A stretch of 64,000 bases of DNA from Peromyscus leucopus (lineage: Eukaryota > Chordata > Mammalia > Rodentia > Cricetidae), in NCBI RefSeq assembly GCF_004664715.2, contig NC_051065.1, positions 148,879,826-148,943,825 on the forward strand, given 5' to 3'. Position numbers and translations under genes: made by a program. Of this stretch, positions 9,861 to 21,309 are shown in pieces; within the stretch, counting starts at the first letter, position 1; every line of letters starts with the position of its first letter. The notes below the pieces were generated by a model. It saw only the letters and a list, made by a program, of their open reading frames with translations. It had not been told where the DNA came from and ran no database searches.

Positions 9861-11683
9861 TGTGGGAGACTCACCAGACTGTTTTACGAAGCGTCTATGT
9901 GATGCTGACAGCCACTAAGTTTAAGAATCACTTTTTTTTTTCCTCTCAATCTTCTGAAAGCTTCTGCTTTACACTTGATGAATCATCTCTAGGTTACACC
10001 TCAAACCTTTTATCTTCATCCCTTCATTTCTAATTCAGAGTACTGTGACATGTTTCTCTAAAATGCCGTGCCTAACCTGGTGCCTGCAGCTGATGTAGTA
10101 TCTGTGGCTCGTCTGGAGAAGAGGACCTTTCTGCCCATTGAACTGGTGTCCACTGTTCATTGTTCTCTCCCTTCATCAGTACTGTTAGTGTTACAGCTTC
10201 TACACCTGTCTTTTCCATAAGTGGTGGCGGGTTTTATTTGAGTTGTTCACTGCCTTTCTCGAGAGAATTGCTTCTATAACTAAAAATGTGATCATGTAAC
10301 TTCATTATACACTTATATCTTTGCTTTGGCTCTCTTTTTTATGTAGCAATGAGCCTAAGTTAAGGCGTGCACCCTGGAAGATTTCCAAAATCAGATTAGT
10401 TAGATATCTTCTCCTATAACTTGTATAGGTGTTAAAATCATAGCAGTTAAAAAATCTTTCCATTTCATTCATGTCCTAATGTCTCCAAGTGGAAAAACCA
10501 GAACCTAGGTGTGTATTTACAGTGAAAAAAAGTGTAAGCTGCAGTTCTCCATTCTAAAATAGAAATAAATTGAAATTCATTATAAACATATTGACAAGTT
10601 ATTTCTGTAATTTCTATGTATGAATATGCTGTGCACAAAAATATTCTTGAAGATAATAAATGTCAAAATACTTGAACATTGGTCCCAAATGGCTTTATAA
10701 TCAAGTCCCTGAGTCCTCTGTGGTCTTTTTTCTTGTTATGGCATTAGGCCATATCCTCATGTCCTGTGCTTTTTGTTCTGTGACTGATTTCTTGAATGTC
10801 CTAGCATATCCTTCTTTCCTCATGTCTCGGTCCTGAGCTTATGAGAAGCTCAAAACAACCAATATTGCTCATCATTTATATAATTAAGTTGTATGGTCTC
10901 TACTATAACATAGCTCTTCATGTTCTCTATTTTCTTATCAGGTCCTTGAATACACGATTTTTATTAAGTTCATTACCAGAGTACTGTTATTTTCATTTCA
11001 GCACAGTGGCTGCACCTTAGTCTACTGCTTTTTCAGCCAGCAATTGCAACTCCGCAGTTACCAGCCTGCTTCTCTAGCAGTGGCCTGGCTGCTCAGGATG
11101 CAGCTTGACTCACTGCCACTAAAGGTAGCTTTAACTGAATATCATTCTGTTTATAATAAGACTCAAGATTCACAGCCTGGGGTGAAAACCTGCTAGCTCA
11201 GAGAGGCTGGTTTGTAACTAACTAACCTTCTCTCTTTGCTGGCATCTCCAAAAGACCCATGCTTCCACTTCACCAAGCCAGAAGAGCCCACGCTCCCCCA
11301 AATCCCTCCCTACTACTTCCTGTGCTCTCTATCTCTCCAGGTCACCCTCTGATGCTCCAGGATTACTTTCTGTCAGCTAGTTGCTAACTCAGCCTCCTGA
11401 CTCAAGGCTAATTTTATTTAATCAACAGATTTGCAAACGTGGGGTTCGCAGTGTGATCAAATATCCCCCAACAGTGTTCATTAGGGGACTTGCTCATTTC
11501 CCCATGGATTTTCAACTTAGCACAATGGGGACATGTTCTGTTCCTGTTACTATTTTCCTTCTCCCACAAGGTATAAAGTGAAGCAAATATTCTAAAACCA
11601 TCTTGATGAGCTGTAAGCAGTAATCTCAGTAAGGATTCACCTCACACATCTTTTTTCATAACATCTAATTGTAACTATTTCAG
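9861..11683. other. Single-copy-looking non-coding DNA
   Basis: I recognise no SINE, LTR or exon here. It ends at a plausible splice acceptor (pyrimidine-rich tract then tttcag at 11679-11683) for the KRAB-like exon that follows, so it may be old intron sequence. Confidence 0.45.
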
Positions 11684-11817
11684 ATAGAAGAGGAATTCCA
11701 AGGACTGGTATCATTTAAAGATGTGACTGCGGGTTTCACCCAGGAGGGGCGGCAGTACCTGGGATGCCAGCCATCGGTCCCTATACAGGCATGTGATGCT
11801 GGAGAACTAACTGTAGC
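11684..11817 (+). pseudogene. Isolated KRAB A-box exon, degraded
   Basis: After an acceptor-like tttcag the sequence reads GLVSFKDVTAGFTQEG, which fits the KRAB A-box pattern (V-F-DV-V-F-QEEW). The nucleotides further on still resemble the end of a KRAB-A exon (ccctatacaggcatgtgatgctggagaacta, shortened), but a small indel has shifted the frame, and the conserved EEW tryptophan is lost. KRAB boxes recruit TRIM28 in zinc-finger repressors. No KRAB-B box or C2H2 finger array follows; an LTR begins 31 bp later. It is best seen as a leftover exon of a decayed or partly duplicated KRAB zinc-finger gene. Confidence 0.75.
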
Positions 11818-11847
11818 TACATTGTCTCTGTTGGTAAAGCTACTTCC

Positions 11848-12362
11848 TGTAGCAGGAATCTTCAAAGTTCTTATTACTAAAAACAAACCTGAGGCCAGTT
11901 ATTGGGGTGAATGCTGGAAGATCAGAGAAGCAGAAAAAGCCACAGCTACCTCACCTCGATAGTTCCTCAGCTGATCCTGTTTCCTCAGACTGGAAACCTC
12001 TGTGTCCTCATCTGGAATGAATATCAGCTGAACTGTGCTGCTCAAAGCCTGAAAGCTTAACCAGCCAAAAGCTTCTAGTTTCTGGTCCTCATGCCTTATA
12101 TATCTTTCTGCTTTCTGCCATCTCTCTGGGATTAAAGGCTCACTTTCTGGCATTTAAGGCGTGAGTCACCATGCCTGGCTGTTTCCAATGTGGCCTTGAA
12201 CTCACAGAGATCCAGAGGGATTTCTGCCTCTGGAATGCTAGGATTAAAGGTGTATGCTACCACTGCCTATCCTCTATGTTTAATATTGTGGCTGTTCTCT
12301 TCTCTGACCCCAGATAAGTTTATTAGCATGCGCAATATTTTGGGGAACACAATACCACCACA
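11848..12362 (-). mobile_element. Solo LTR, family X
   Basis: TG...CA-bounded copy of the family at 761-1269. It is flanked by acttcc on the left and gcttcc on the right, a 6-bp target duplication with one mismatch, which fits a class II type integration. Confidence 0.8.
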
Positions 12363-12640
12363 GCTTCCTGTGTAATGCACAATAACATTTGTGTATTCCT
12401 TCAATTGTGAAGCATTTGGGCACTTTGTAGAGTTTAATGATATTTTGATTGAGAAAATCTTGGTCAATGTTGGGTATCAGAAGATTGTGGTGTGTGTGTG
12501 TATGTACACATGTATGCATGTGTAATTAATGTGTGAGAATCATATGGCATAATGTGTGTGTGGAAGTCAAACAACGACCTTGAGTATCAATCCTGGCCGT
12601 CCTTTCTCTCTCTCTCTCTCTCTCTCCTCCCCCCCCCCCA

Positions 12641-12803
12641 TATACAGGCTAGCTGGCCTGTAACTGTCCAGGAGTCTCCTGTCTCTGTTTCTCATGTCTC
12701 CGTAATCGTCCTGGTCTGGGATTACAGTTACTCACACCACACACCTGAGGGGTGTGGGGATTCAAACAATGCTTTGCCCACTGATTCATTTCCCCAGCCC
12801 TAA
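12641..12803 (-). mobile_element. B3-type SINE, preceded by a CT/C tract
   Basis: Antisense B3-like sequence (ctagctggcctgtaactg ... gggattacag ... gattcatttccccagccc). A (CT)n/C tract lies at about 12604-12640 on its A-tail side. Confidence 0.6.
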
Positions 12804-13181
12804 ATATATTTCTGTTGGCTTCTCTTTTGAGATGTTCCAGGAGCCTCGTGTTTCCACCTGAAGATATTTCTGTCCATTTATCTATTGAGATGTTCCAGGG
12901 GTCTCATACTTCCACCTGTATTTAGAAGTCATGATGTCTGGGCTGCTGGCCCATGTCCTTAACTATTTCTGTTACCAGTGTATTGTATGAATAAGCCAGA
13001 GGTGATCTTCAACCTGGAACAAGGAGAGGAACCATGTGTGGAGAGCCTTTTCATCTTCTAGCGTCTTCTTCAGTTTCTTTCCTCAGTACCTTAAAGTCTT
13101 TATTAGTGGTTAAGTTAGTTCAAGTTTTTGTTTGTTTGTTTTTATGGCAGTTACGAATTTTCCTAATTTCTTTTTCAGCAA

Positions 13182-13701
13182 TGTGGTTGATATTGTGCAT
13201 CCCAATAAACTTATCTAGGGGTCAGAGAACAGAACAGCCACTATATTAAACAGAGGTTAGGTAGTGGTAGCACATGCCTTTAATGCTAGTATTTCGGAGG
13301 CGGAAATCCATCCAGATCTCTGTGAGTTCAAGGCCACACTGGAAACAGACAAGCATGATGACACACACCTATAATCCCAGCACATGAGATCTCATGTCTT
13401 GCTTGGGAAAGACATACGCCTTTAATCCCAGGAAGTAATGGCAGGAAGCAGAAAAGTATATAAGGCATGAGGTCCAGGAACTAGAGGCTTTTAAGCTTTT
13501 AGGCTTTTAATCAGTTCAGCTGAGATCAATTCGGGTGAGGATGCAGAGGATTTCAGTCTGAGAAAACAGGATTGACTGAGAAGTTGGTGAGGTAAGGTTA
13601 GCTGTGGCTTGATCTGCTTCTCTGATCTTTCAGAATTTACCCCAATACCTGGCTCCCAGGCTTGTTTTTATTAATAAGACCTTTTAAGATTCATGTTACA
13701 C
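13182..13701 (+). mobile_element. 5' LTR of an LTR-X element
   Basis: Runs tgtggttgat...catgttaca with TG...CA ends. It contains B1-like segments (tgagttcaaggccacactgg) in the sense direction and an AATAA-type signal near its start. It pairs with 15528-16030. No canonical primer-binding site follows directly. Confidence 0.75.
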
Positions 13702-15527
13702 TAAAAAGGAAAAAAAGAGGATATAGATAAGAGGTAGATTATTGAATCTACTCTTAAAAAAGAGATACAGAAATAATAGAATAAAAGGTAGATTATTGAA
13801 TCTATTCTGAAAAGAAAAGAGAGGATATAGATATGATATAGATTAAAAAGTAGATTATTGAATCTACTTTTAAAAGACAACTACTAGTTTTAAATTTTAC
13901 ATTGGATTGGATTTTTGTATATTGTATACAAATTATGTATATTGCTACAAATTTGAGATTGATTTATATAGATATGATAAGATAAAAAGGTATATTATTG
14001 AATCTACTTTTAAAAAACAACTACTAGTTTTAAATATTTTATATTGGATTGGATTTTTGTATATCATATAAAATTATGTATATTGTTACCAATTTGAGAT
14101 TGATATATTGTACATTTATTTCTAATCTTGTGCAAGATATTATACCTATATAGTTCATTTAAAAATGTAATGCAATTTGCTAATCCTTGAATGTTATTAT
14201 TACCAACTATTAGGATATAAAGAAATCAAAGTTAGTAGTTAGACATTACAATTGAATTTGTAGTCATATTAGGTATGTTTTTAAGGTCAAGCGGAGATAT
14301 ATTTCAGATAGACAGGTCATCTTCAAATCCTTCAGAGATCTGCAGAATATGGCATTTATGATGTTTTAATAATATAGATTTTTTTTCTTTTTTTATGACT
14401 ATGAGACATGTCTGCTCCTGGCAGCACCAATCTTCTTCAGAGAAGATATGGGCATTGAAGAACCTCCACCTGGAGTTAACTTTCCTTGTGGCAAAAGTTA
14501 ACCACTGGGCAACAAAGTGCCCTCGCATTGACTGCTGACAGTATGCTATCCAAAGTGGACAAGCAGGACACAAAACAAAGGACTTCTGGTCCTTGCCAAG
14601 ATGAGTGTGGTTGCAGCTTTGGCAATAGGTGTGCTTTGAGGCCAGGACAATATGATACCATTGCTGAAGTGGCTTTGCAATCTGGAAAAGGTACAGTGCA
14701 CCTTCCTTCGAAGGCAGCTGAGCAGGCAATGGGCTGATGGCTCCTGGTGTGTGGTGGAAAGGCAGCTGGAGCAGTTATTCTTGGAGGAGTCACTAGGCTG
14801 ATGGAGTCTGGCCTCTCAACGGTAGACTGGCATCTAATAAAAGAGATGAAGCCACCCACAAGCCGAGGAGAATGGGAAGCCAAATTCCAAAAACAACAGC
14901 AATTTCCAGAATTTAAAATCCTGAATCATGACATGACACTGGTGGAATTCAAGTTTATCTGGTGCATGGAGTACTTGCACCAAATGTGGTGTTGAGCTAT
15001 AGGCCTTGCGTACATCTTGCTTCACAAATGAGTCTGTCAGATATGCTAAGTCTGTAGGCTGAAGATGGATGCCCCAATGTTACAGAGAAACCTTGGGTGA
15101 CTGTCCAGGCAGCTGGCTGCTTCTGTCATAACTCACAGTTTTTGGGAGTTGCTTGTTTGTATTTACTGTTTTACTAGGTAATATTATTTCCTTCTCGGGT
15201 CTCTGAGGGAGTTGAAGATTAGATAGTTGTAGTTACAGTTTTCCTTGTTAAGAAATTCAGGAAAGAAACTCACTAAGAAGTGTAAAGTGTATAAATTTGA
15301 AAGATCATAAGATAGTTTTCTGTTGGTAATACAAGATAGGATAGAAAGTAAATTAGGTACATTTTAGACTCACCAAAACAAGAATTTTTGCTGAATTTAT
15401 CAAATGCAAATGGACTAGATGTTGTTGGTGTATTTATTGCTTGTATATATTGTATATAGTTATTGTACTTATTGTATATAGTTTTTCTTATATTAGTTAT
15501 ATTTTTTTTATACAAAAAAGGGGAAAA
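13702..15527 (+). mobile_element. Internal region of the LTR-X element
   Basis: About 1.8 kb between two LTRs. The first 600 bp hold diverged internal repeats (attattgaatctac, about four times at 13730-14010). Near 14482-14522 a zinc-knuckle-like stretch ([11 protein letters not shown] in mixed frames) suggests a gag nucleocapsid relic. A COX15-derived segment follows. A purine tract, acaaaaaaggggaaaa at 15512-15527, abuts the 3' LTR as a polypurine tract should. There is no pol, so the element is non-autonomous. Confidence 0.65.
14601..15035 (+). pseudogene. Cox15 (fragment): COX15 coding-sequence fragment captured in an LTR element
   Basis: One frame, continuous for about 130 codons apart from a single TGA at 14735, reads [19 protein letters not shown], then [20 protein letters not shown], then [21 protein letters not shown] and [10 protein letters not shown]. 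This is the N-terminal third of COX15, the mitochondrial inner-membrane heme A synthase subunit needed for cytochrome c oxidase assembly. It includes the matrix-to-first-helix region. The TGA is at a position where COX15 has Arg, so a CpG decay (CGA to TGA) is likely. The match spans several exons of the gene without introns, so it derives from spliced RNA. It degrades after about 14995. It has no start codon, no C-terminus and no poly-A tail of its own. Confidence 0.88.
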
Positions 15528-16030
15528 TGTGGTGATATTTTATTTGTGCAACCCAATAAAATTTATCTGAGGATCAGAGGAAAAAGCCAGCCACTATAAT
15601 AAACATAGAAGCCAGGTAATGGTAGTACATGCATCTAAACCTATCATTGGGGAGGCAGGGATCTGTCTAGATCTCTGTGGGTTCAAACCACACTGGAAAC
15701 AGAGCCAAGCATGGTGACACACACCTTTAATCCCAGCACTAACCATAGAGGTCTGGAGGTCTATACAGACAGACAGGAAGTGACAGAGCTGGGCATGAAG
15801 AGGGAGTGATGTATCTGGACAGAGCAAATGAGAGAACAGAACAGAAAGGCATATAGGCATGGGTATACAGGGAGGAGATCTCTCTGTCTTTGGAGACTGG
15901 GGTGTCTGTCAGTGAGGTGAGGTTAGCTTGTGGCTTTTCCTATTCTTATTTCTCTGATCTCTCAGATTTTCACCCCTATATCGGGCTCCAGGTTTTTTAT
16001 TTAATAGGACTGTTTAGCAATTCATCTACA
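15528..16030 (+). mobile_element. 3' LTR of the LTR-X element
   Basis: Runs tgtggtgatatt...tcatctaca and is directly preceded by a polypurine tract. It is homologous along its length to 13182-13701 but clearly diverged. The sequences flanking the pair (cagcaa / agatgg) do not form a target duplication. Confidence 0.75.
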
Positions 16031-16214
16031 AGATGGCATTTAAAATCTAAAATATAGATTTCCTTGATTTGGTATAATCCACTTTCTCCGTATTTCCACT
16101 AATGTATTTGAGAAAAAAAAATTCCTTAATTTGTAGCTTTCTTTTGTTGTATAACTATAAAAACTTCATAAAATAATTTTTACATTAGAACATGTTATTT
16201 GACATTTTGGTTGT

Positions 16215-16255
16215 AAGCTTAGCCTTTAATGGCTGAGCCATCTCTCCACCCCTAG
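16215..16255 (-). mobile_element. B2 head fragment
   Basis: The stretch ggctgagccatctctccacc is the reverse complement of a B2 tRNA-like head. The rest of the element is not recognisable. Confidence 0.5.
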
Positions 16256-16589
16256 AATGTGTTATTTGAGATCATTGGAATCCATGTTCCCAAGCCATGG
16301 TCACTCACATTTGCCTCAAGAATAAAATAGCTCTTTGAGGTGAGAGTTATTTTTCATGCATGGCTTCTTGCCTCAGTTTCTCTATTTATATGTACTCCAA
16401 TTTAATCACATACACACCCCAGTCTGATTGAGGAAGAATATAAAGACAGAGAAAAGGAGACACTGGGAAGAAAAGTCACTTACCCCAGCACCTGGGTTTT
16501 TTTTTTTTTGTTTTCTGTTGTTGTTGTTTTTTTCTCACTAGATGAGTCAAGAAGAGCTGACAAGATCAGGGAGGACCATCTAAAGAAAT

Positions 16590-17244
16590 TGTACAGGGGA
16601 GGAGTTTGGCAGGGCATTTGCACAAAACATTGCAGAATGAAATCTGCACATAACCTCTAGTAACATTTTTTATGTACATTTTTAATGCTTATGTGTTTTT
16701 ATTTTTTCTGTGTTAACTCCCTAGTCCAAGTGGAGCCTGGAGGAGTGCAAAGTTGATACCTCTGATATTAACCAGATACCACAGTACAGGGATACAGATG
16801 TCTGGAAGGGAAGTAACAGGTCCAATATAGTAACCACCCGATGGGGAGGGAGATGAGCTGGAGCACTAATGACTAACTGGCCTCGTTTGTGGTCTATAAA
16901 ACAGCGGTTTGGGGTGAGGTGTTGAAGTGTGTACATTTTCTTTTTTTTTTTTTTGGTTTTTCGAGACAGGGTTTCTCTGTGTAGCTTTGCGCCTTTCCTG
17001 GAACTCCCTTGGTAGCCCAGGCTGGCCTCGAACTCACAGAGATCCGCCTGGCTCTGCCTCCCGAGTGCTGGGATTAAAGGCGTGCGCCACCACCGCCCCG
17101 GCGTAGTGTGTACATTTTCAAAGGGTAGCACACTCCCTCCTCAGTTGTCAGCCCTCCGAACAAAGCACTACTTAAAGGCTCAACTTCTGCCTCTGCTTGC
17201 TGACTTTGTGTCAGGCAGAGTGAACACCAGTATTCCATTTGCAG
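16590..17244 (+). mobile_element. ERV-B 5' LTR (interrupted by B1)
   Basis: This aligns by eye with 31272-32150 in several blocks: gttaactc..agtc near 16713 and 31785, the gtgcaaag block near 16748 and 31816, and the final agcactacttaaagg-type block with a downstream ...gacaggaa/gtcaggca stretch. Removing the B1 leaves about 490 bp, similar to the 3' copy. A TATA-like tctataaaac lies at 16894-16903. The 5' boundary is approximate. Confidence 0.65.
16941..17105 (-). mobile_element. B1 SINE inside the ERV-B LTR
   Basis: Full-length antisense B1 flanked by a perfect 14-bp target duplication gtgtgtacattttc (16927-16940 and 17106-17119). It is a young copy with cricetid-type sequence. Confidence 0.95.
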
Positions 17245-17248
17245 ATGT

Positions 17249-17266
17249 TGGCGACCCCCCTGGGAC
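17249..17266 (+). other. Candidate primer-binding site of ERV-B
   Basis: The sequence tggcgacccccctgggac follows the LTR end by a few bases. TGGCGACC...GGGAC resembles arginine-tRNA primer sites, with several mismatches. The tRNA assignment is tentative. Confidence 0.45.
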
Positions 17267-19670
17267 TATTTTGGCACTGTGGTAAGTGACTGGCTGCCTG
17301 GGCTAGGGGTTTCCAGATTCTGAACTTGGAAAACTCCCTGTAGTCCACCAAGTGAATTAACTTGGTGACTTACCTTTTCCCATCTCCCAGCAGTTGGCTT
17401 CTTGGACACTTTCACTTAACAAATTGAATCACGGTACTTTCTGTTCTGTTTCCCCTTTCCATAACAACCTACAAGGACTTGCTGGCAGATCTTTCCATTC
17501 TGTCTTCATCAAGTTAAAGCCTCTGTAGTTTCTGCATTGAAGGTGCCTTTCTGTGCCATTTTGTTGGTCTTCTTCATAGCTCTCTGTCTGTTAGAAAGGG
17601 TATCATAGCCTCTATTCTGACAATATCTCAGAGAATGAATTCTGGCAAGTTTGTTTGACTGTGCTTATGACTCTCTGAGTGATGAAATAGTGTATTATGG
17701 TAATACAGCTTGACCACTCTATGTATTGAGTTCTAAGATGAAATATATTCTATTTTGCAACTACAGCTGTTTTGCAACAGATCAAGAAAAGGTGCCTCAT
17801 ACCCTGGATTTTATAGCACTACTCAATCAAGATTTGGCTTTAAGTGGAGATAAATTAGTGATACAAATATTATACTAAATTTTGCTCCAGAAAAATCTGT
17901 ACCTGGGGGAAAGATACAGGAAGAATCAGATACCGTCAACCCTCAGCACCAGGTCTCCAATACCTGGGACTGGCTAGAGTGAATGAGGAAGAGGATGAGG
18001 AATCTGAAATGATGCCATCCTCTTATGTCAGCAGCAGTAAGTTTGCTGCCTTAATTTTAAATGCCCTTTTTTGTCCTGTCCCAGTTTAGTTGTTTGTGTG
18101 AAAAATGTGCAGTTGGGTTCTGGAGGGTGCTAGGGATCAGTTCCCCTGTGGTTTTTCCTGTTTGGAAAACAGTGTCTGGCTTGCCTATGGATACAGAGTA
18201 GCCATTCCTTGACTCCTGCTGTTACAGGGGTATATAAACCCATGTTGGTACAAACACAGAGAGCTGCTTCCCTAACTAACTGAAACTGGGTGTCTAGAGT
18301 GCTGTTTAACCTCGGCGTCTCTTGCCAGATTTCATGCTCCAGCTGTGCGGGCCGCAGCACTCTTGAAGCTTACAGGGTACCTTTTTGATAGGCATGGTAC
18401 TCAGCCTCTGTCAGGGCAATAACCATTAAGAACACTCCTTCTCGGCAGAGAAATGGGCAGCCACTGGGGTAATATAGGGCCCATGTTCTTCTTTTCCACA
18501 CTAGACTGCTTGAATTGGGAATACTCAAGGATACCCTACCAGGATGATTCTGAGTACCTGATCTAGTCACTTTCTGTTGTGCAACATTATTTCTGAGGAG
18601 ACTCAAACAAACATCTAGTCCACCCAGATAGGGAGTCAAAAACTGACCAACATACAGATACCATTAAAGTCCAACTTGGTGAACCAATGAGTTTTATTGA
18701 GGTTACTTATGGTAATGTGAATGAAAGGCTACTTATGGGAGCAGAAGTGACTCAAAGACAACTTCATCACAAAAGCCCACCCTTGCAAGGGTAACAGCTT
18801 ACAAAATCTGGAAACCTGGGGCATACTGGACAGCACACAGGCAGCTCAACATGTTAGAGAGTATCCCTTCCAGTTAGCTTGACCTGGAATAGCAGGTTTT
18901 AAGGGAGAAAACTAGGGATGAGAAAATAAATACAGGAACGCTGGGATTGGAAGATCTTCTACAAGCTATGCCTTATTTCAAACCAAGAAGTACAACATCT
19001 TCTATACAGTTTGTAGGCGGGAAATGAGACAGTCTGAAACACACATCTGCAATAGGGCAAAGTGAACAGGAAGCTAATCAAGCAACATTTTACAAAGGGA
19101 ATGCAGAATGTCTCAACTATAGCACAGGCCAAGCACACAGCACACGCCTTGGGACTGGTGATTCCAGTCTCTTCAGGTGGGAAAAGTCAGGTTCCTATGA
19201 ACTGAAACATTAACGTTTTTGCAGCTCTGACCCAAGCCCTGGACATACCCAAGTCTACCCCTGGGCAAAGGCACAGAAACTAGTGTTCTCTTTGTCCTTC
19301 CACCAGGGCCCCTGAGAAAGCTTTGGACTGGACTGGCTCCCAACAGTAGCTCAATTGGTCTGAGCCTCTTCAAGGCAGTCAGTTGGTCTCTGCTTCTTCC
19401 AGGTTGCTCGACTGATCTGTTTCTTTCAGACACCTTGGCTGGGCATCTCAGACTATCTCCAAGTGTTTCTCAGCAGTCCCTGTAGCTTTTATAGACTTGT
19501 AAAGGGAGGATCCTAATAGATCTGGTCTGTTTCAGGGCTTTGTTCATTATTCACTTGGTGGGCAATGGAATGATGTTAGTACTGAATCAAGCTAGCAAAG
19601 AAACTTGCATCAGGACCATCTGACTTGGACCCACCTTCCTGATGAGACTATGGAGATCCTAATCAGGGTC

Positions 19671-19741
19671 TAATGAAGATGGAATGCCACATCTAGAGAG
19701 ATACAGAGACATATCCTGGGAGATCTAAGGAAAGGGGTACC
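19671..19741 (+). repeat. 71-bp inverted repeat, left arm
   Basis: The reverse complement recurs at 20165-20235 with about five mismatches. The arms are separated by 423 bp. The transcript could fold into a long hairpin. Confidence 0.9.
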
Positions 19742-19935
19742 AAGTCAAGAGTTTACTTATGGGTCAAAATGTATAACAAAAAGCCAGTGGACTTCCATCT
19801 GAATTCTTGGAATGAATACATTAAGCATATCTTGAAATATGTCAATATTGATCCTCCAGCCCAGGCACTGTCAAGGATGGTAAATACAACCTGTATTTTA
19901 CAAAGCTGTCTTGACATTCAAAAGAAATTTTTAAA

Positions 19936-20060
19936 ACGTTAATCTCAGCACTGGAGAGGCAGAGGCAGGCAGATCTCTGTGAGTTTAAGGCCAGGCTGGC
20001 ATATAGCAAATTCCAGGGCAGCCACAGCTGAAGAATGAGTCCTGTCTAAAGAGACAATTT
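19936..20060 (+). mobile_element. Diverged B1 SINE
   Basis: Sense B1 remnant: aatctcagcactggagaggc ... gatctctgtgagtttaagg ... gtcctgtctaaa. It lies in the loop of the inverted repeat. Confidence 0.7.
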
Positions 20061-20164
20061 ACAAAATGTAGAAGGAAGCATGGGCAGAAACTTTTCTCAA
20101 CCTGTGGACCCTGCCTTCAAAGTGTGTAACAAACACTGTAAGGCATAGTAGCCGCTAACGCCAT

Positions 20165-20235
20165 GGTACTCCTTTCCTTAGATCTCCCAGGATATGTCTC
20201 TGTATCTCTCTAGAAGCGCCATTCCATCTTCATTA
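20165..20235 (-). repeat. 71-bp inverted repeat, right arm
   Basis: Reverse-complement partner of 19671-19741, beginning ggtactcctttcc and ending catcttcatta. Confidence 0.9.
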
Positions 20236-20503
20236 GGGACTTGGGAGGCTGAAGACAGGGACAACAGAGCAAGTCTTTTAAAGACACGCAGGGGCCTCTC
20301 CAGCTCAGACAACCAACTGACAGTCGAGCGGGGGAGGCAGAATTTGAATGGTCACATCCTCATGGAGGATGCAGGTTCAGTGAACCTGCCTCCGACAAAA
20401 TTCTCTGGAGTAAGGATGACAGTGATTGGCATTTCCAAAACCTGGAGAATCCGTATTTTCTCAACCTCCTGGAATGCATCATGGGAGAGACACAGTTTTA
20501 AGT

Positions 20504-21173
20504 TGTAGAGGACAAAAAGGCCCTGTGCACACCGATACGCTCTGGAGACGCCAGGGAAGTCAAACACACAGCTGATCTCTTCAATGGAATGAGGTGCCTA
20601 ATTAGCTGCTCTTCCTGGAATCCCAGGAATAATGTAGTTTCACAACCTGGTGAGCCTTTGTTGTCTGATGAGACAGGCTCTGCCCAGACCTCCCAGAATT
20701 TATTTATCTCAGACCCTTTTCTCCTAAATCTTGAACACAGCTCTTGAGCCATAAACCTATTCTTAGGAGTGATGTCACTTGTGATTACAACAGCCTAAGT
20801 GACTTCCATGTTTTCTTAGGGCCAGGCCAATCCTGACTCACACAGGCATTGTGTTTACCGCATTCAAGCTCTCTAGACCCTAAATCTTGGGTACTATCTC
20901 TGAGTCAACAATACCCATTCTTGTAAAAGAAGAGGATGTACTTTGTAAGGAATCTCAGTGCAAACATGTCTTAAATTGTTCACTGAGGACTGAGTTAATT
21001 GTCATCTGAATACCCTTTTTCCCAAAATTGTGCTGTGCTTAAATACGGCTAAAGTAAAACCATCTGAGCCAGCCTCGAAGTCTTGGTCAAGGGCCAGTGA
21101 CAGGAAAATTGGGTTTCATTCATCCTGATCAGTTTTCCCTGCCTACTGTGAATCCTGCCAGGGAATCACCACA
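20504..21173 (+). mobile_element. ERV-A 5' LTR
   Basis: Runs tgtagaggac...atcaccaca, 670 bp. It is homologous over its whole length to 26024-26698; by eye roughly one base in ten differs, most near both ends. Preceded by ttaagt, which recurs after the 3' LTR as a 6-bp target duplication. These features mark a complete class II-like provirus. Confidence 0.93.
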
Positions 21174-21175
21174 GC

Positions 21176-21193
21176 TGGTGTTACAACGTGCAA
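21176..21193 (+). other. ERV-A primer-binding site (lysine-tRNA type, decayed)
   Basis: Directly after the LTR, tggtgttacaacgtgc resembles the class II lysine-tRNA site TGGCGCCCAACGTG with a few substitutions and one inserted base. Confidence 0.6.
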
Positions 21194-21309
21194 TACAGGA
21201 CCCTAGAAAAAGGTAAGACAAGTTTTCTTTAAATAGAAATTAGGAGTTTAGGAAACCTGGTCCTCTCACCCAAGGGGTCACAACCGTAAGTGAAAGAGTG
21301 GAAATTAAC

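Larger units (their letters stand above)
17267..20497 (+). other. Presumed leader/gag region of ERV-B, not recognisable
   Basis: By position this should hold the leader and gag of ERV-B. I find no matrix, capsid or zinc-knuckle motif. An acidic stretch near 17980-18040 (NEEEDEESEMM) precedes gtaagt, a strong donor-like site. A TATA-like ggggtatataaacc at 18226-18239 followed by GC-richer sequence could be a further LTR fragment. A 71-bp inverted repeat and a B1 fragment lie at its right end. Confidence 0.35.

Noticed and set aside
14476..14883. 135-codon minus-strand frame opposite the COX15 fragment
   Set aside because: It is an antisense shadow of the COX15-derived sequence, whose plus-strand translation matches a known protein.
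16721..17131. 136-codon minus-strand frame
   Set aside because: Most of it is a B1 read through; B1 copies often give open frames of this kind (also 6800-7348 and 8176-8676).
17930..18055. Possible cellular exon ending at a gtaagt donor (acidic NEEEDEESEMM stretch)
   Set aside because: The donor is good, but there is no acceptor, no homologue I recognise, and the upstream frame is short. Kept only as a remark under the ERV-B leader.
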